Part shown: piece after piece, positions 35,690-44,974 of the stretch | How positions within the stretch are numbered: the stretch's first letter is position 1 | How the letters are laid out: each line of letters starts with the position of its first letter | Source of the DNA: Methanocella_A sp963769045 | Lineage (GTDB): Archaea > Halobacteriota > Methanocellia > Methanocellales > Methanocellaceae | Direction: 5' to 3' | Assembly (NCBI GenBank): GCA_963769045.1 | Contig: CAVYKK010000028.1 | Coordinates: 243,488-307,487, forward strand | DNA: 64,000 nucleotides | Notes under the pieces: model-generated | Database searches by the model: none | What the model saw: only the letters and a program-made list of their open reading frames with translations | What the model was told of the DNA's origin: nothing | Made by a program: the position numbers and the translations under genes

Positions 35690-36051
35690 AACACCGTCCC
35701 TGTCATCGTCATAGTTTTCTGGCGCGTATGCGCACGAGGGTGGGCGGGCGGGGCCACAGGTTCTCCGCTGAAAGCGGTATACTACCCATGATTGTGCGCT
35801 GTTACAAATCGTAGTTTTACAGGGCCGGCTGCCTCGTCTTCTTACGACGGATCAAGAGGGGGGCCCCGGCCCCCCTCTAGTCGCTACGCCCTACGGGCTC
35901 CGCTGGACTTCCCCGGCTACACCGCTCCGCTTCGCTCCGCGGAAGATCAAAAAGCAGGCCCTGGAAGGTGGTGAGAACGATGTTTATATGTCCCGACTAA
36001 TCGGCATGCATGCGCACGCGCGCGCGAAGGCGGACTGCCAGGCATCACTGG
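35690..36051. other. GC-rich non-coding region with a strong hairpin at 35855-35878
   Basis: About 360 bp with no credible gene. A perfect palindrome with 11-bp arms (AGAGGGGGGCC ... GGCCCCCCTCT, 2-bp centre) lies at 35855-35878, followed by smaller hairpins (TCCGCTTCGCTCCGCGGA-like, about 35928-35944). It does not fold as a tRNA and shares no clear sequence with elements A and B, although its texture is similar. It may be a small RNA or a transcription boundary. Confidence 0.45.
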
Positions 36052-36543
36052 CTATATCAAGTTCGAAATCAACAGATAGCGGTGGCCTGGCACATCGCGG
36101 GCATACTCGAAACTGATATCGTACCTGCCCGACCGCAGTATCGTGCTGCTGCCATCGGATGCCTTGAATGTCGCCCCTGTGTCGACGATTACCGATTTCT
36201 TTGTCCCGCACACCTTATAGTAAATCGTACCGGGATGGCCATCGCCCGAATCCGGGTCACGTCCGAATGACAGGTATTCGGTGCCATCTGGCAGAACTAT
36301 CTCCATTTCCCTGAAGGCGCCCTTCGGGGAACAGGGGTCGTCCATGTTACGAGGGGCCAGGGAAAGCAGAAAACGGCAGTCGTTGGCCATGGCGCCGACC
36401 TGGCGATCGGCAGAGGCTAATTGTATGGCGGGAGTTGCATTTTTCAGCCCGACAGCCGCGAAGCCCACAATTATTGCCATGACAAGGAGGCTGGCGACCA
36501 GCGCGACCGGGATCGAGTCTGCGGCGCTGTCGTCATCGGCCAT
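36052..36543 (-). CDS. Archaeal type IV pilin-like protein
   Basis: About 163 residues. A short acidic leader (MADDDSAADS) is followed by a hydrophobic helix (IPVALVASLLVMAIIVGFAAVGLK), as in archaeal pilins whose leader is cut by a prepilin peptidase, then a soluble beta-rich domain with two Cys residues. The start ATG 36543 overlaps the stop of the HerA-like ATPase gene (36533) by about 11 bp; ATG 36552 is an alternative. It is the last gene of a two-gene unit. Prepilin nature is inferred from the leader layout. Confidence 0.7.
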   Translation of the reverse strand: MADDDSAADSIPVALVASLLVMAIIVGFAAVGLKNATPAIQLASADRQVGAMANDCRFLLSLAPRNMDDPCSPKGAFREMEIVLPDGTEYLSFGRDPDSGDGHPGTIYYKVCGTKKSVIVDTGATFKASDGSSTILRSGRYDISFEYARDVPGHRYLLISNLI

Positions 36544-37724
36544 CGACGCCATATACCTCCGGCTCGCCCCCGCCGTGGGCGCTGACCCGCGGGCGTATCC
36601 TGATGATATGATAGGACTCGGTAGCGTCGTCAAGCACTATCGCCGCCCCTTTCGTCGTGCCCAGTCGCACCATCGCCTCTTTGATTGGCTCTTTCACATA
36701 GATCGGCCTCGCCCGCTCCAGCGCTTCGATGTCATCACGCAGCGTCAGCCGGTGGGAAATGAGGACGTCGGCCTGAGAGAGTACGTCGTAGCCAAGCGCG
36801 GACGGTCGTTGTGTGGCGAGCACCAGTGACAGGCCGGGCTGACGCCCCTGCCGGAGCCACTCGTTGATCAAAACCTTCCCGGCGCTACCGCCGGCGAACA
36901 TATGGGCTTCGTCGATCATCATCCATATCAGGGGCACGTCCCGCTTTCCTGAATCCTCGTTACGCCTGGCCTGGACGCGCACGTCATAGAGAGCGCGGGC
37001 AAGCGAGGCGACAGCGCAGGAACGAATACCCGGGTCATGGCCATAGCCGCTGAGGTCGATCACGTTGATAGTGCCGGGTTCCAGCAGGCGGTCGAAAGTG
37101 CCGCCTTCGGAGAAGAGCCCCCACGAGGAGACCATCGATAATAGCCCGCAGAGCGATGATTTGATCTCCGGTGGCACATCCGCAGCAGCGATCTCGCGAG
37201 ACAGTTGTTCTATGCTGAACCGGCCCGGCCGGACGATTGCGCCGATGAGGGCGGCTCCGTGACCGCTGATAGGATCGATTCCAAGCAACTCACAATAGTC
37301 ATAGGGCGATAGCGTACCTGTGGGTATGACGAACGGGCCTGTCTCCGGCGGCATCCGTTCCAGGAACGGCACAGGCGCAAAAAGCCTGATGCCGATACCT
37401 CCGGGTGCCAGTCCCCATGCGGGCAGATCGCTCTGCTGCGAAGGCCCGGACATCTGGCCGAAGATGCCCATGGTATCGATGATGATGACGGAAAAATTGC
37501 TGACGGACGGCATCGGGCAGCCGGGCGAACTCTTCCGCCAGCACACCCATGGTATAGGACTTGCCATAGCCCCTCTTGCCGCAGATGACCACGGCATGAG
37601 GCCTGAGCATGTCCAGAAATACTTTAGCGCCAGCCGAGCCGTCCAGTGCCATGTACCTGCCCATATAGAGTCGGCCATTCCGGGAATCGTCAGGCCTGCC
37701 CAGCAGGTATTGCTTTTCTTGCAT
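36533..37724 (-). CDS. HerA-like/DUF87 ATPase, frame broken by one extra base near 37503
   Basis: A HerA/FtsK-superfamily P-loop ATPase. The first frame from ATG 37724 gives GRYMALDGSAGAKVFLDML and Walker A VVICGKRGYGKSYTMGVLAEEF. After an indel in the CAGCAATTTTTCC run, the second frame continues NFSVIIIDTMGIFGQM, then Walker B LIWMMIDEAHMF, ATQRPSALGYDVLSQADVLISH with the arginine-finger region. Joined, it has about 396 residues. HerA proteins pump DNA or act as translocases; this one is translationally linked to a pilin gene, which is unusual and hints at DNA or protein transport. The N-terminal HAS barrel of classical HerA is reduced. Confidence 0.8.
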
Positions 37725-37801
37725 ACTTATTTACAATAATTTGCAAGTTAATAAATGTTGGCATGAACGATTATTATATCCACAGAAGCCAATAATAGCA
37801 T

Positions 37802-38410
37802 ATGCAGCTCTGGCGGTTTCACAGGAAAAGCGTCGGCATGTGGGTGATAGAGTCTAACCGCAGCCTGTTCCGGTATCCGCTGGAACCGGACACCGACCAC
37901 CCGGGGCCGGCCAGGGAATATTTCAATTATATGCAGAGAGTGCTGGACGCATCTGCCGATCTGCTGTCTGTCCGCTACGTCGAGAACCCGCCGGGGCATA
38001 TGATCATGAAAAGCTATGCACAGCTATTGCCCCCCGAAATCCGGAAGGAGCTGATCCTTTCCTGGGATGCGGAGGCTGGAAACACGGGCGGGTGGAAGCC
38101 TGCCGCCCTCTTCGGCGGCCTGTCCCGCATCCATGTGAAGGAAGACTCAGTCGTGCTCCCGGTGGAAATCCCCGATGCACTGAAGCTCTGCCTGGCAGCT
38201 GCCGAAGACCGGTACCTGCTGACACTGGTCACCAACTGCGACCTCTGGCTGGAGCGGTTCATTTCCGGCGAGGACAATGCGGAGGCGGGCTCGCTGAACG
38301 CGTCGGCCCTCGGGCGTATGATCGAGCGCCTGGAGAACGCCATGGACGGGAAAGTGGTCTCTTTCACGTCCGAAATGGGTGTGCCAGTCAACGAACGCGG
38401 TTTCAGCTGA
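37802..38410 (+). CDS. Hypothetical protein
   Basis: A 202-residue soluble protein I do not recognise. No membrane helix, signal peptide or nucleotide-binding motif is visible. It contains aromatic-rich N-terminal strands (MQLWRFHRKSVGMWVIESN), a helical middle (PPEIRKELILSWDAE) and a C-terminal pair of helices. It is divergent from the HerA-like gene (about 77 bp apart) and converges with the PRTase gene, overlapping it by 8 bp. Its codon use resembles neighbouring genes, so it is likely real. Confidence 0.6.
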   Translation: MQLWRFHRKSVGMWVIESNRSLFRYPLEPDTDHPGPAREYFNYMQRVLDASADLLSVRYVENPPGHMIMKSYAQLLPPEIRKELILSWDAEAGNTGGWKPAALFGGLSRIHVKEDSVVLPVEIPDALKLCLAAAEDRYLLTLVTNCDLWLERFISGEDNAEAGSLNASALGRMIERLENAMDGKVVSFTSEMGVPVNERGFS

Positions 38411-39041
38411 TCGGGCAGGTGCCCAGCATCGCCTGGACCTGGCCGTCGGACAGATCAGGGAACTCCTCGTAGTAGCTCGCCACCGCGAACGGCCCGTACT
38501 CCTGCACGGCCAGGCTAATCACCTCGTCGGCTTCCGTTTCCAGCCGCTCCACCGAGGACCGGGGGCTGCATGGTACGGCGACGATCACCTTCTTCGGCGA
38601 CTTCTTTTTCACATCCCTCACGGCTGCGATCATCGTGTAGCCGCTGGCCAGGCCGTCGTCGACAATGATGACCGTCTTGCCTTTCGGGTCCAGCGGCGGC
38701 CCGTCTCGATATGCTTTCACACGTCGCTGCACCTCGTCCAGCACCGTCATCACGATGTTGTCTATATCCGCCTTGCTCAGCCCCAACTGGCTAACGAGTT
38801 GTTCGTTAAGCACCACAGTGCCATCCGGCGTCACCGCCCCGAAGCCTGCCTCGGTATTGTAAGGAATGGGCAGCTTTCGGGGAATGATCAGGTCGAATGA
38901 GGCGTGCAACGCTTTCGTTATTTCACAGCCGACGGGCACGCCGCCCCGCGGGATGGCGAGCACCAGGGGGTTCTGCGAGCGGTACCCCTCCAGCTTCTCA
39001 GCCAGTTTCTGCCCTGCTTCCCGCCGGTCCCGGAACATCAT
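38403..39041 (-). CDS. Phosphoribosyltransferase family protein (COG1926-like)
   Basis: A 212-residue PRTase fold: LVLAIPRGGVPVGCEITKAL, FDLIIPRKLPIPYNTEAGFGAV, and the PRPP loop TVIIVDDGLASGYTMIAAV. The class often lies near stress genes, and the real substrate is unknown. Its ATG overlaps the stop of the DJ-1/PfpI gene by 4 bp (39038-39041), so they form a coupled pair. Confidence 0.87.
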   Translation of the reverse strand: MMFRDRREAGQKLAEKLEGYRSQNPLVLAIPRGGVPVGCEITKALHASFDLIIPRKLPIPYNTEAGFGAVTPDGTVVLNEQLVSQLGLSKADIDNIVMTVLDEVQRRVKAYRDGPPLDPKGKTVIIVDDGLASGYTMIAAVRDVKKKSPKKVIVAVPCSPRSSVERLETEADEVISLAVQEYGPFAVASYYEEFPDLSDGQVQAMLGTCPIS

Positions 39042-39604
39042 GTCGCTTTCACCATGTCGGCGGCCTTCGAGCTCTCGCCAGGCGACAGCGAGTTGATGAT
39101 GGCGTCGCAGAAGAACCCGACATCCGAGGGCTGCCGCGAGAAGATGTATTGCTGGCTCCGGACCAGAGGCTTGTCAATGTACTTCGCGCCGGCGTCCTCG
39201 ATATCTACGACCAGCGATTTCCAGCCAGTGGCGTCCTTGCCTTTCAGCAGGCGGGCCGTGATCAGGATCTGGACGGCATGGCAGATGGCCGCTATCGGCT
39301 TGCCAGTCTTATCGAAGTCCTGTACGAACTTGATCACTTCCGGGTAGATACGTATGTGGTCCGGGCTCTGGCCTCCGGGGATGACCAGCGCATCAAAGTC
39401 GTTCACATTCAAGTCCCTGATAGCCGCGTCCGTAGTAACAGGCATGCCATTCTTGCCCGTCAGGTTCTGGCCGGCCTTGATGCCGGCAAGCGTCACATCT
39501 GCGCAGGCCTCATACTTCAGCCGATATAACGGGTACATCAGCTCCATATCCTCAAAGCCGTCGCCGGCGATCATAACGATTTTTTTCCCGCTAAGCTCAT
39601 TCAT
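39038..39604 (-). CDS. DJ-1/PfpI family protein
   Basis: A 188-residue glutamine-amidotransferase-like protein of the DJ-1/PfpI family. Glu18 lies in AGDGFEDMELMYPLYRL, and the nucleophile Cys108-His109 is in PIAAICHAVQIL, with PGG in LVIPGGQSPD. Family members are proteases, deglycases or chaperones; the exact activity cannot be told. It is coupled to the phosphoribosyltransferase (ATGA overlap) and close behind msrB on the same strand, so the three look like a stress/repair operon. Confidence 0.9.
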   Translation of the reverse strand: MNELSGKKIVMIAGDGFEDMELMYPLYRLKYEACADVTLAGIKAGQNLTGKNGMPVTTDAAIRDLNVNDFDALVIPGGQSPDHIRIYPEVIKFVQDFDKTGKPIAAICHAVQILITARLLKGKDATGWKSLVVDIEDAGAKYIDKPLVRSQQYIFSRQPSDVGFFCDAIINSLSPGESSKAADMVKAT

Positions 39605-39649
39605 AGTTCATTCCCGATCAAAAAGGGAAATGCAGATATAAGAACGATT

Positions 39650-40168
39650 TCAGCATATATCGCAGTTCTCGGACTTTGATTCGGCGCTTTGTTTTTTATT
39701 GCCTTTTTCAGGCGCCTCGAAGAGCTTTTTATACTCGCCGTAGCCCTCTTTCTCCAGGTCTTCCTTCGGGATGAAACGCAGCGACGCCGAGTTGATACAG
39801 TACCGCAGCCCTTCCGGCCCCGGCCCGTCATTGAACACGTGGCCAAGGTGTGAGTCGGCTTCCTTGCTGCGGACCTCGGTCCGGGCCATGCCGTGGCTCC
39901 GGTCATGGTGCTCGATCACCTCGTCTTTCTTTATCGGGCGGGAGAAGCTGGGCCAGCCGCAGCCGGAGTCGAACTTGTCCCTGGAGCTGAACAGCGGCTC
40001 GCCGGAGACGATGTCCACGTAGATGCCCTCCCGGTGGTCGTCCCAGAACTCGTTTCGGAACGGGGGCTCCGTGCCCTGCTCCTGTGTCACATGATACTGC
40101 ATCGGGTTCAGCCTGTCTCTAAGCTCCTCTTTCGAAGGCTTCCTGGTTCGGGTCTGTTCATCCTGCAT
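39650..40168 (-). CDS. msrB: Peptide-methionine (R)-S-oxide reductase MsrB
   Basis: Repairs methionine-R-sulfoxide. The 172-residue protein has PMQYHVTQEQGTEPPFRNEFWD, FDSGCGWPSFSRP (Cys70, possible resolving Cys), the HLGHVFNDGPGPEGLRYCINSASLRF block with catalytic Cys124, and a hydrophilic Lys/Glu tail with CDIC at the end. The zinc-binding CxxC pairs of the Zn-type MsrB are absent (the position reads IYVDIVSGEPLFSS), so it is the metal-free form. The terminal CDIC may be redox-active. First gene of the msrB-DJ-1-PRTase cluster. Confidence 0.95.
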   Translation of the reverse strand: MQDEQTRTRKPSKEELRDRLNPMQYHVTQEQGTEPPFRNEFWDDHREGIYVDIVSGEPLFSSRDKFDSGCGWPSFSRPIKKDEVIEHHDRSHGMARTEVRSKEADSHLGHVFNDGPGPEGLRYCINSASLRFIPKEDLEKEGYGEYKKLFEAPEKGNKKQSAESKSENCDIC

Positions 40169-40339
40169 GTTACCTGCTCCTGACAGATGATCAATCGAGC
40201 CTCGTGTATCTACGTTTGTATTATTTTCACCGTGATTTTCAAGATGCTACAATGATGGGAGAGGGCATGGGAACAGGATAACATTTCTTTCGGAGCACAC
40301 GGGCTAAAGCTATTTATCCATTGAAGCATAGAGACTTAT

Positions 40340-42595
40340 TTGCATATTGGTGTAAACATGTATGATCTGGCCCTGGCCGTAGATACCATAAAAGACACGT
40401 TGTTAAAAAAAGGTCGTACGACGAAGTCACTAAAGCTAAAGACAAGACAATGCGCTACCGGGACAGAGCTGGCGATAGATTGCTCCACATGTAGTGACGG
40501 CACCTCGGGCATGGCCGATCCGGCTTGCAGGCGCTGCGTGATTCAGGCGCTGATGGTACAGGGTAACGCCGAAAAGCTGCTCCTTGAACGGGACCTTGTG
40601 CGTGAGTACAGCGGCGAGACGCTTTCCCGGCTGGCAGCGATGGCGTCCTTCTGTGGTGACCTGGGGCTGCGTGCGTCAGGGCTCCACACGTTCGGCTGTG
40701 GCAAATGCGACGCAGGCAGAAAGGAGAAGGTAGGTGCCATCGTCGGGCTTTCCCACACCGATCAGGCTGCGGCCGCAGACGCTGTCGACAGGCTTTTCCT
40801 CGAATGCTATAGCGGCAGCGGCAGGCCGGGATGCCGGGACTGCCAGCAGCACTTTGCCTCGCTGGTCGGGGACATGGCTATGGCCGCGGCAAAGGTGCGA
40901 GACATCGACTATAGTGCGCTCGTCCCGTATGTCATGCCTCGATTCTCCCGGTCAAGGGTGCTCGAACAGCCGCCGGCAAAGGCGGCTTTCCTGCGGTCTT
41001 ACGACGTAGAGCCTGGCAATGGCTGTCCGGTCATGCATGTGACAATCTATAGTCTGCCGGAAAGCCCGGAAAAGCTGTACTTTGCGATGCCGTGGGAATA
41101 TGCCATCGGACGGGAGGACCTTTCGCTGATCGTGGAGGCCAGAGAGCGATTGCTCAAAAGGAGGCCGGACGGCGAAGAGTTCCTGGACGTGAACGGGGCC
41201 AGGGCCTTTTTCGCACGACATGCGAAGAGCTCTATCATGAATGCGGCTGCCTCACGAGACATCAGGGTAGAGTCGGAAAGGCTGGAACGGCTGGCGGCGA
41301 CCTTCGTCAAATACACGTCCGGCCTGGGCATCATGGAAGACGTGCTGGCCGACCCGCATATACAGGACGCCTACGTAAACGCGCCCGTTGGGGCCACGCC
41401 GCTCCATGTGGTCGTCGACGGTGAAGAGTGCACGAGTAACCTGTACCTGTCGGAGAGTGACGTGGAATCGATGATCTCCCGCCTCCGCGCCATCTCGGGC
41501 CGCCCGTTCTCGGAGGCCAGCCCGGTGCTGGACATGGACCTGGGGCAGTTCCACACGCGGGTATCGGTCATCGGCAGCCCGCTGTCCCGGGGGCTGGCGT
41601 ATGCGTTCCGGCAGCACAAAAAGACGCCCTGGACGTTACCGCAGCTGGTCAGCCACAAGATGCTGTCGCCTTATGCCGCCGGGCTGCTCTCGCTACTGGT
41701 TGATGGCCACGCTTCCATGCTGATCACCGGGACGAGGGGCGCAGGGAAGACCTCGCTGTTGAGTGCGCTGATGCTGGAAATCCCCCAGAGCTACCGGATA
41801 CTGGCCATCGAGGACACGCCGGAGCTACCGGTCGAGGACATGCAGCGGCACGGCTGGAAAGTGCAGGGCATAGGGACAAGGGCGGCCGTGTCAGGCTCGG
41901 AAGCTGAGTTCCAGGCATCCGACGCATTGCGGGCTGCGCTGAGGCTGGGCGAGTCAGCGCTAATCATCGGAGAGGTGCGAGGAGTCGAGGCAAAATCACT
42001 CTACGAGGCCATGCGGGTAGGGGCATCGGGCAATTCGGTCATGGGCACCATCCACGGAGCTTCCTGCCGGGACGTCTTAGAGCGGGTCGTGCAGGATATC
42101 GGCGTCCCGCCCGCCTCTTTCAAGGCGACGGATGCGGTGGTCGTTTGCTCGACCGTGCGACCTGGCGGAGGCAGCCAGCGGGAACGAAGGCTCATCGAGA
42201 TCGCCGAGGTGGAGAAAGGCGAATGGGGCGACGACCCGGAAGGAGCGTTCGACGATCTGCTGAAGTACGACGCATCATACGATCTGCTCCGGGCTACAGA
42301 CCGTATCGACACGGGCCGGTCGGAGGTGCTGAAAAACGTCGCCAGGCGATGGGGGCTGTCCATCGAAGAAGTCAACAATGCAGCGGTAGCGAGAGGCGGA
42401 ATGATCGGTGTGCTGGCGGAAGCCGGCCGGGAGCGCCCATCAATCATGGAAGCGGAAAGCTATGCAAGATGCGTCAACATGTTCAGGGTGACATGTGACG
42501 ACCGCCGATATGGCAGACCGGACTATGCCGGGGCGCTGCATGCATGGGAGGAATGGTTTGGCAAAGAGCTGAAGGGAGGCCTTCGTGAGCATTGA
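40340..42595 (+). CDS. Archaeal pilus/secretion ATPase (TadA/GspE/VirB11 family) with Cys-rich N-terminus
   Basis: Assembly ATPase of 751 residues for an archaeal type IV pilus or related secretion system. Walker A ITGTRGAGKTSLL is near residue 464; the Asp box is ILAIEDTPELPVED; Walker B LIIGEVRG is near 541; the His box is NSVMGTIHGAS. The N-terminal third is unusual: C-x9-C-x2-C-x11-C-x2-C at about 38-66 and further CGKC and CRDC pairs up to about 165. It could bind Zn or an Fe-S cluster. The C-terminal roughly 110 residues after the ATPase core are extended. It overlaps the next gene by 11 bp. ATG 40358 is an alternative start. Confidence 0.88.
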   Translation: MHIGVNMYDLALAVDTIKDTLLKKGRTTKSLKLKTRQCATGTELAIDCSTCSDGTSGMADPACRRCVIQALMVQGNAEKLLLERDLVREYSGETLSRLAAMASFCGDLGLRASGLHTFGCGKCDAGRKEKVGAIVGLSHTDQAAAADAVDRLFLECYSGSGRPGCRDCQQHFASLVGDMAMAAAKVRDIDYSALVPYVMPRFSRSRVLEQPPAKAAFLRSYDVEPGNGCPVMHVTIYSLPESPEKLYFAMPWEYAIGREDLSLIVEARERLLKRRPDGEEFLDVNGARAFFARHAKSSIMNAAASRDIRVESERLERLAATFVKYTSGLGIMEDVLADPHIQDAYVNAPVGATPLHVVVDGEECTSNLYLSESDVESMISRLRAISGRPFSEASPVLDMDLGQFHTRVSVIGSPLSRGLAYAFRQHKKTPWTLPQLVSHKMLSPYAAGLLSLLVDGHASMLITGTRGAGKTSLLSALMLEIPQSYRILAIEDTPELPVEDMQRHGWKVQGIGTRAAVSGSEAEFQASDALRAALRLGESALIIGEVRGVEAKSLYEAMRVGASGNSVMGTIHGASCRDVLERVVQDIGVPPASFKATDAVVVCSTVRPGGGSQRERRLIEIAEVEKGEWGDDPEGAFDDLLKYDASYDLLRATDRIDTGRSEVLKNVARRWGLSIEEVNNAAVARGGMIGVLAEAGRERPSIMEAESYARCVNMFRVTCDDRRYGRPDYAGALHAWEEWFGKELKGGLREH

Positions 42596-44474
42596 AGAAG
42601 CTTACGTACGCACCGGCCGGATGTCGTGCGTCGCCCTGTCTGCAGTCACAGGGAAAAAGCGGCTGGCCGATTATGCCGAGAGACATTTCAGCTCTGACCT
42701 CGTCACGGCGCTGGGCTTTACCGGGATGGAACTGGAAGCCGTCGAGGTGCTCTCGCTCGCTATCATAGTCGCTGCAATGGCTTCGGTGCTCGTCCTGGCC
42801 GCAGGCAGCGTTGCGCTGGCTGCAGGACTGCTGGACAGTGCCACTATGGTCCTGCTGGTCATCAGCGCAGGCGTCGTGCCCATGCTGACCTTCGTGTACG
42901 TCAGCGAATACCCTAAGCGCCATGCCGCTTACATGCGGGTGCACTCGCTGGGCGACGTCCCGGAGGTAGTCAGCTATATTGTCATGGCCATGAAGCTCAA
43001 TCCCAACATGGAAAGGGCAATGGCCTTTACCGTAAAAAATTCCAGGCGCCAGCTCGCCCGGGACGTCAGGAAGCTCATGTGGGACATGCAGATTCGCGCC
43101 TACGACAGCCTCGATGAAGCGCTGGCCGCCTTTGCCGACCAGTGCGGCGCCTACGGCGACCACTTCAAGCGCGCTATGTTCATTATAAAGAGCTCTACCT
43201 GCGAGCGAGACGAGGCAATGCGCACTATAGCGCTGAACCGCGCCCTTGAGGTCGTTCTGAGCGGGACAAAGACCCTCATGAGCGGGTTCATGGCCACGCT
43301 GCACGCGCCGACGCTCATCCTCTACTCGATCTTCGTCATGGTGCCGCTGGCGCTGGTGGCCATGCTGCCGGCGGCAGCCGTCGTCGGCCTGCGGATCAAC
43401 GCCATACAGCTGTTCCTTCTCTACGACCTGCTGTTCCCGCTGATCACGTTGCTATATGCACACTCCATCCTGATGCGCAGGCCCGCAGCCTTTGCCCCTC
43501 CCGATATCCCCGACGACCACAGGCTGCACCAGGCATTGCCCGACTGGGCCTGGGCCGTGATCGGGATGTCTGCCGGTACAGGCATCTGCGCCCTTGGCTT
43601 CTTGCTGCCTCAAGGTATAGTGCCATTCCAGCAGGCGGATTTCATCATCTGGGGTATTGTCGCTGCCATCTCGATCTACTGCTACTGCACCTGCCTGCCG
43701 TACAAGAAGGCGAGAGACGTGATCACGGCCATGGAGACGGAGTTCGCCGACTCACTGTTCGTGCTGGGACGGCGCATGTCCGAAGGCCGGCCGCCAGAGG
43801 AAGGCTTTGCCTATACGGCCCGAATGGTCTCGGGTACTGCCATCGGAAAGGCATACGCCCGGGCCGCGTTCAACATCAGCTGCCTTCGGGCGACGCTACG
43901 GGATGCTGTGCTCGACCCGGGCTTCGGCGCCTTTGCCGATGTGTACTCCGACCGGATACGGGCTACCATCAGCATGCTGATCGAGACCTCGGCGATGAGC
44001 GGGGAGGTGGCAGGCGGCTCTATCATACGAATAGCCGACCACCTGAAAGAGCTGCAGGGCATCGAGGAGGAGATCAAGAAGATGCTATTCACCATGACCA
44101 GCATGCTGAAGATGACCTGCGTGGTCTTCGCCCCTTTTATCGCAGGCATCACGCTGGCGCTATCCGGGGCAGTGGCCGACATCGTGGCAGAGACGGCCGC
44201 TGACATGCGAAGCCTGCCGGAAGGCGCCCTGCCTTACTTTCCAATGGTACCCCAGTTCACCGCACCTTCCGTCTCGACGTCTGACTTCACCCTGATCGTC
44301 GGCGTCTATGTGATACTGCTGGTGATCATACTGCTCCGCTTCGTGGACGGCATCGAGCACGGCGATGACGTGCAGGAGTTCATGTACAGCGTAGGCCGGA
44401 CACTGCCGGTGGCCGTTGCCGTGTTCAGCATTACGACCGCTGTATCAACGTCCATATTCGGCGGTATGATGTAG
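42585..44474 (+). CDS. TadC/GspF-type pilus platform membrane protein (two T2SSF domains)
   Basis: A 629-residue integral membrane partner of the ATPase. GTG start 42585 overlaps the ATPase gene. Two T2SSF-like domains are seen: one around 110-230 (VSYIVMAMKLNPNMERAMAFTV) and one around 395-520 (LFVLGRRMSEGRPPEEGFAYTA), each with flanking membrane helices, and a C-terminal helix pair. The fused or duplicated layout is typical of archaeal platform proteins (PilC/ArlJ-like). With the ATPase and the pilin-like protein at 44975, it makes a minimal pilus cluster. Confidence 0.88.
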   Translation: MSIEEAYVRTGRMSCVALSAVTGKKRLADYAERHFSSDLVTALGFTGMELEAVEVLSLAIIVAAMASVLVLAAGSVALAAGLLDSATMVLLVISAGVVPMLTFVYVSEYPKRHAAYMRVHSLGDVPEVVSYIVMAMKLNPNMERAMAFTVKNSRRQLARDVRKLMWDMQIRAYDSLDEALAAFADQCGAYGDHFKRAMFIIKSSTCERDEAMRTIALNRALEVVLSGTKTLMSGFMATLHAPTLILYSIFVMVPLALVAMLPAAAVVGLRINAIQLFLLYDLLFPLITLLYAHSILMRRPAAFAPPDIPDDHRLHQALPDWAWAVIGMSAGTGICALGFLLPQGIVPFQQADFIIWGIVAAISIYCYCTCLPYKKARDVITAMETEFADSLFVLGRRMSEGRPPEEGFAYTARMVSGTAIGKAYARAAFNISCLRATLRDAVLDPGFGAFADVYSDRIRATISMLIETSAMSGEVAGGSIIRIADHLKELQGIEEEIKKMLFTMTSMLKMTCVVFAPFIAGITLALSGAVADIVAETAADMRSLPEGALPYFPMVPQFTAPSVSTSDFTLIVGVYVILLVIILLRFVDGIEHGDDVQEFMYSVGRTLPVAVAVFSITTAVSTSIFGGMM

Positions 44475-44850
44475 GAAGACGCCAGGACGCCAAGAAGAGA
44501 CGCCAAGGCGCCGCTTAGAGCCGAAAGGCGCCAAGGGGCCAAGAACCTTTTAATGCATAGTTATTTGCATATCTTTTTGTACATGATAGCCGGCACCTGA
44601 CACAAAGGCCACGAAGGCCACGAAGGCCACAACGTACGTTTAAAAAGGTTCCTGGAAGCCCCTTTATAAAAAGGACTTCGTGGCCTTCGTGGCCTTCATG
44701 GCCTTCGTGTCTGATGCCTTCTCATTGTATACAACATTCCAGGAATGACTACACTTTTAAAAACATTTTAAAGCGCGGCGTCTTGTATTAAAAATAATCT
44801 TGGCACCTTGGCGTCTTTCGGCTCTTAGTGGCGCCTTGGCCGCCCCTATA
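44473..44850. repeat. Nested palindromic repeats: GGCCACGAAGG element inside a GCGCCAAGG element
   Basis: Outer arms: GACGCCAAG/GGCGCCAAGG units at about 44478-44545 and complementary CCTTGGCGTC/GGCGCCTTGG units at about 44798-44843. Inside sits a second palindrome: CACAAAGG plus GGCCACGAAGG repeats at about 44600-44635, complementary CGTGGCCTTCGTGG repeats at about 44678-44712, and edge motifs TTTTTGTACATGA and CAGGAATGAC. An uninterrupted outer element exists at 45588-45690 and isolated inner elements at 46553-46785 and 48138-48250, so this is an insertion of one into the other. Confidence 0.75.
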
Positions 44851-44974
44851 CCATATAGGCTGAATAGTATAACATAGGGGTATTATCAATAGCATCAGGC
44901 TTTTTTACAACTTTATGAAAATTGTTAAATACTTTAAGCGCTTACTTATTTACACGTAAATGAAAGTGGTGCTT

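Noticed and set aside
35690..36051. tRNA or other classical structured RNA gene
   Set aside because: No T-loop or acceptor pairing could be placed, and the dominant hairpin has an 11-bp perfect stem with a 2-bp centre, unlike any tRNA arm.
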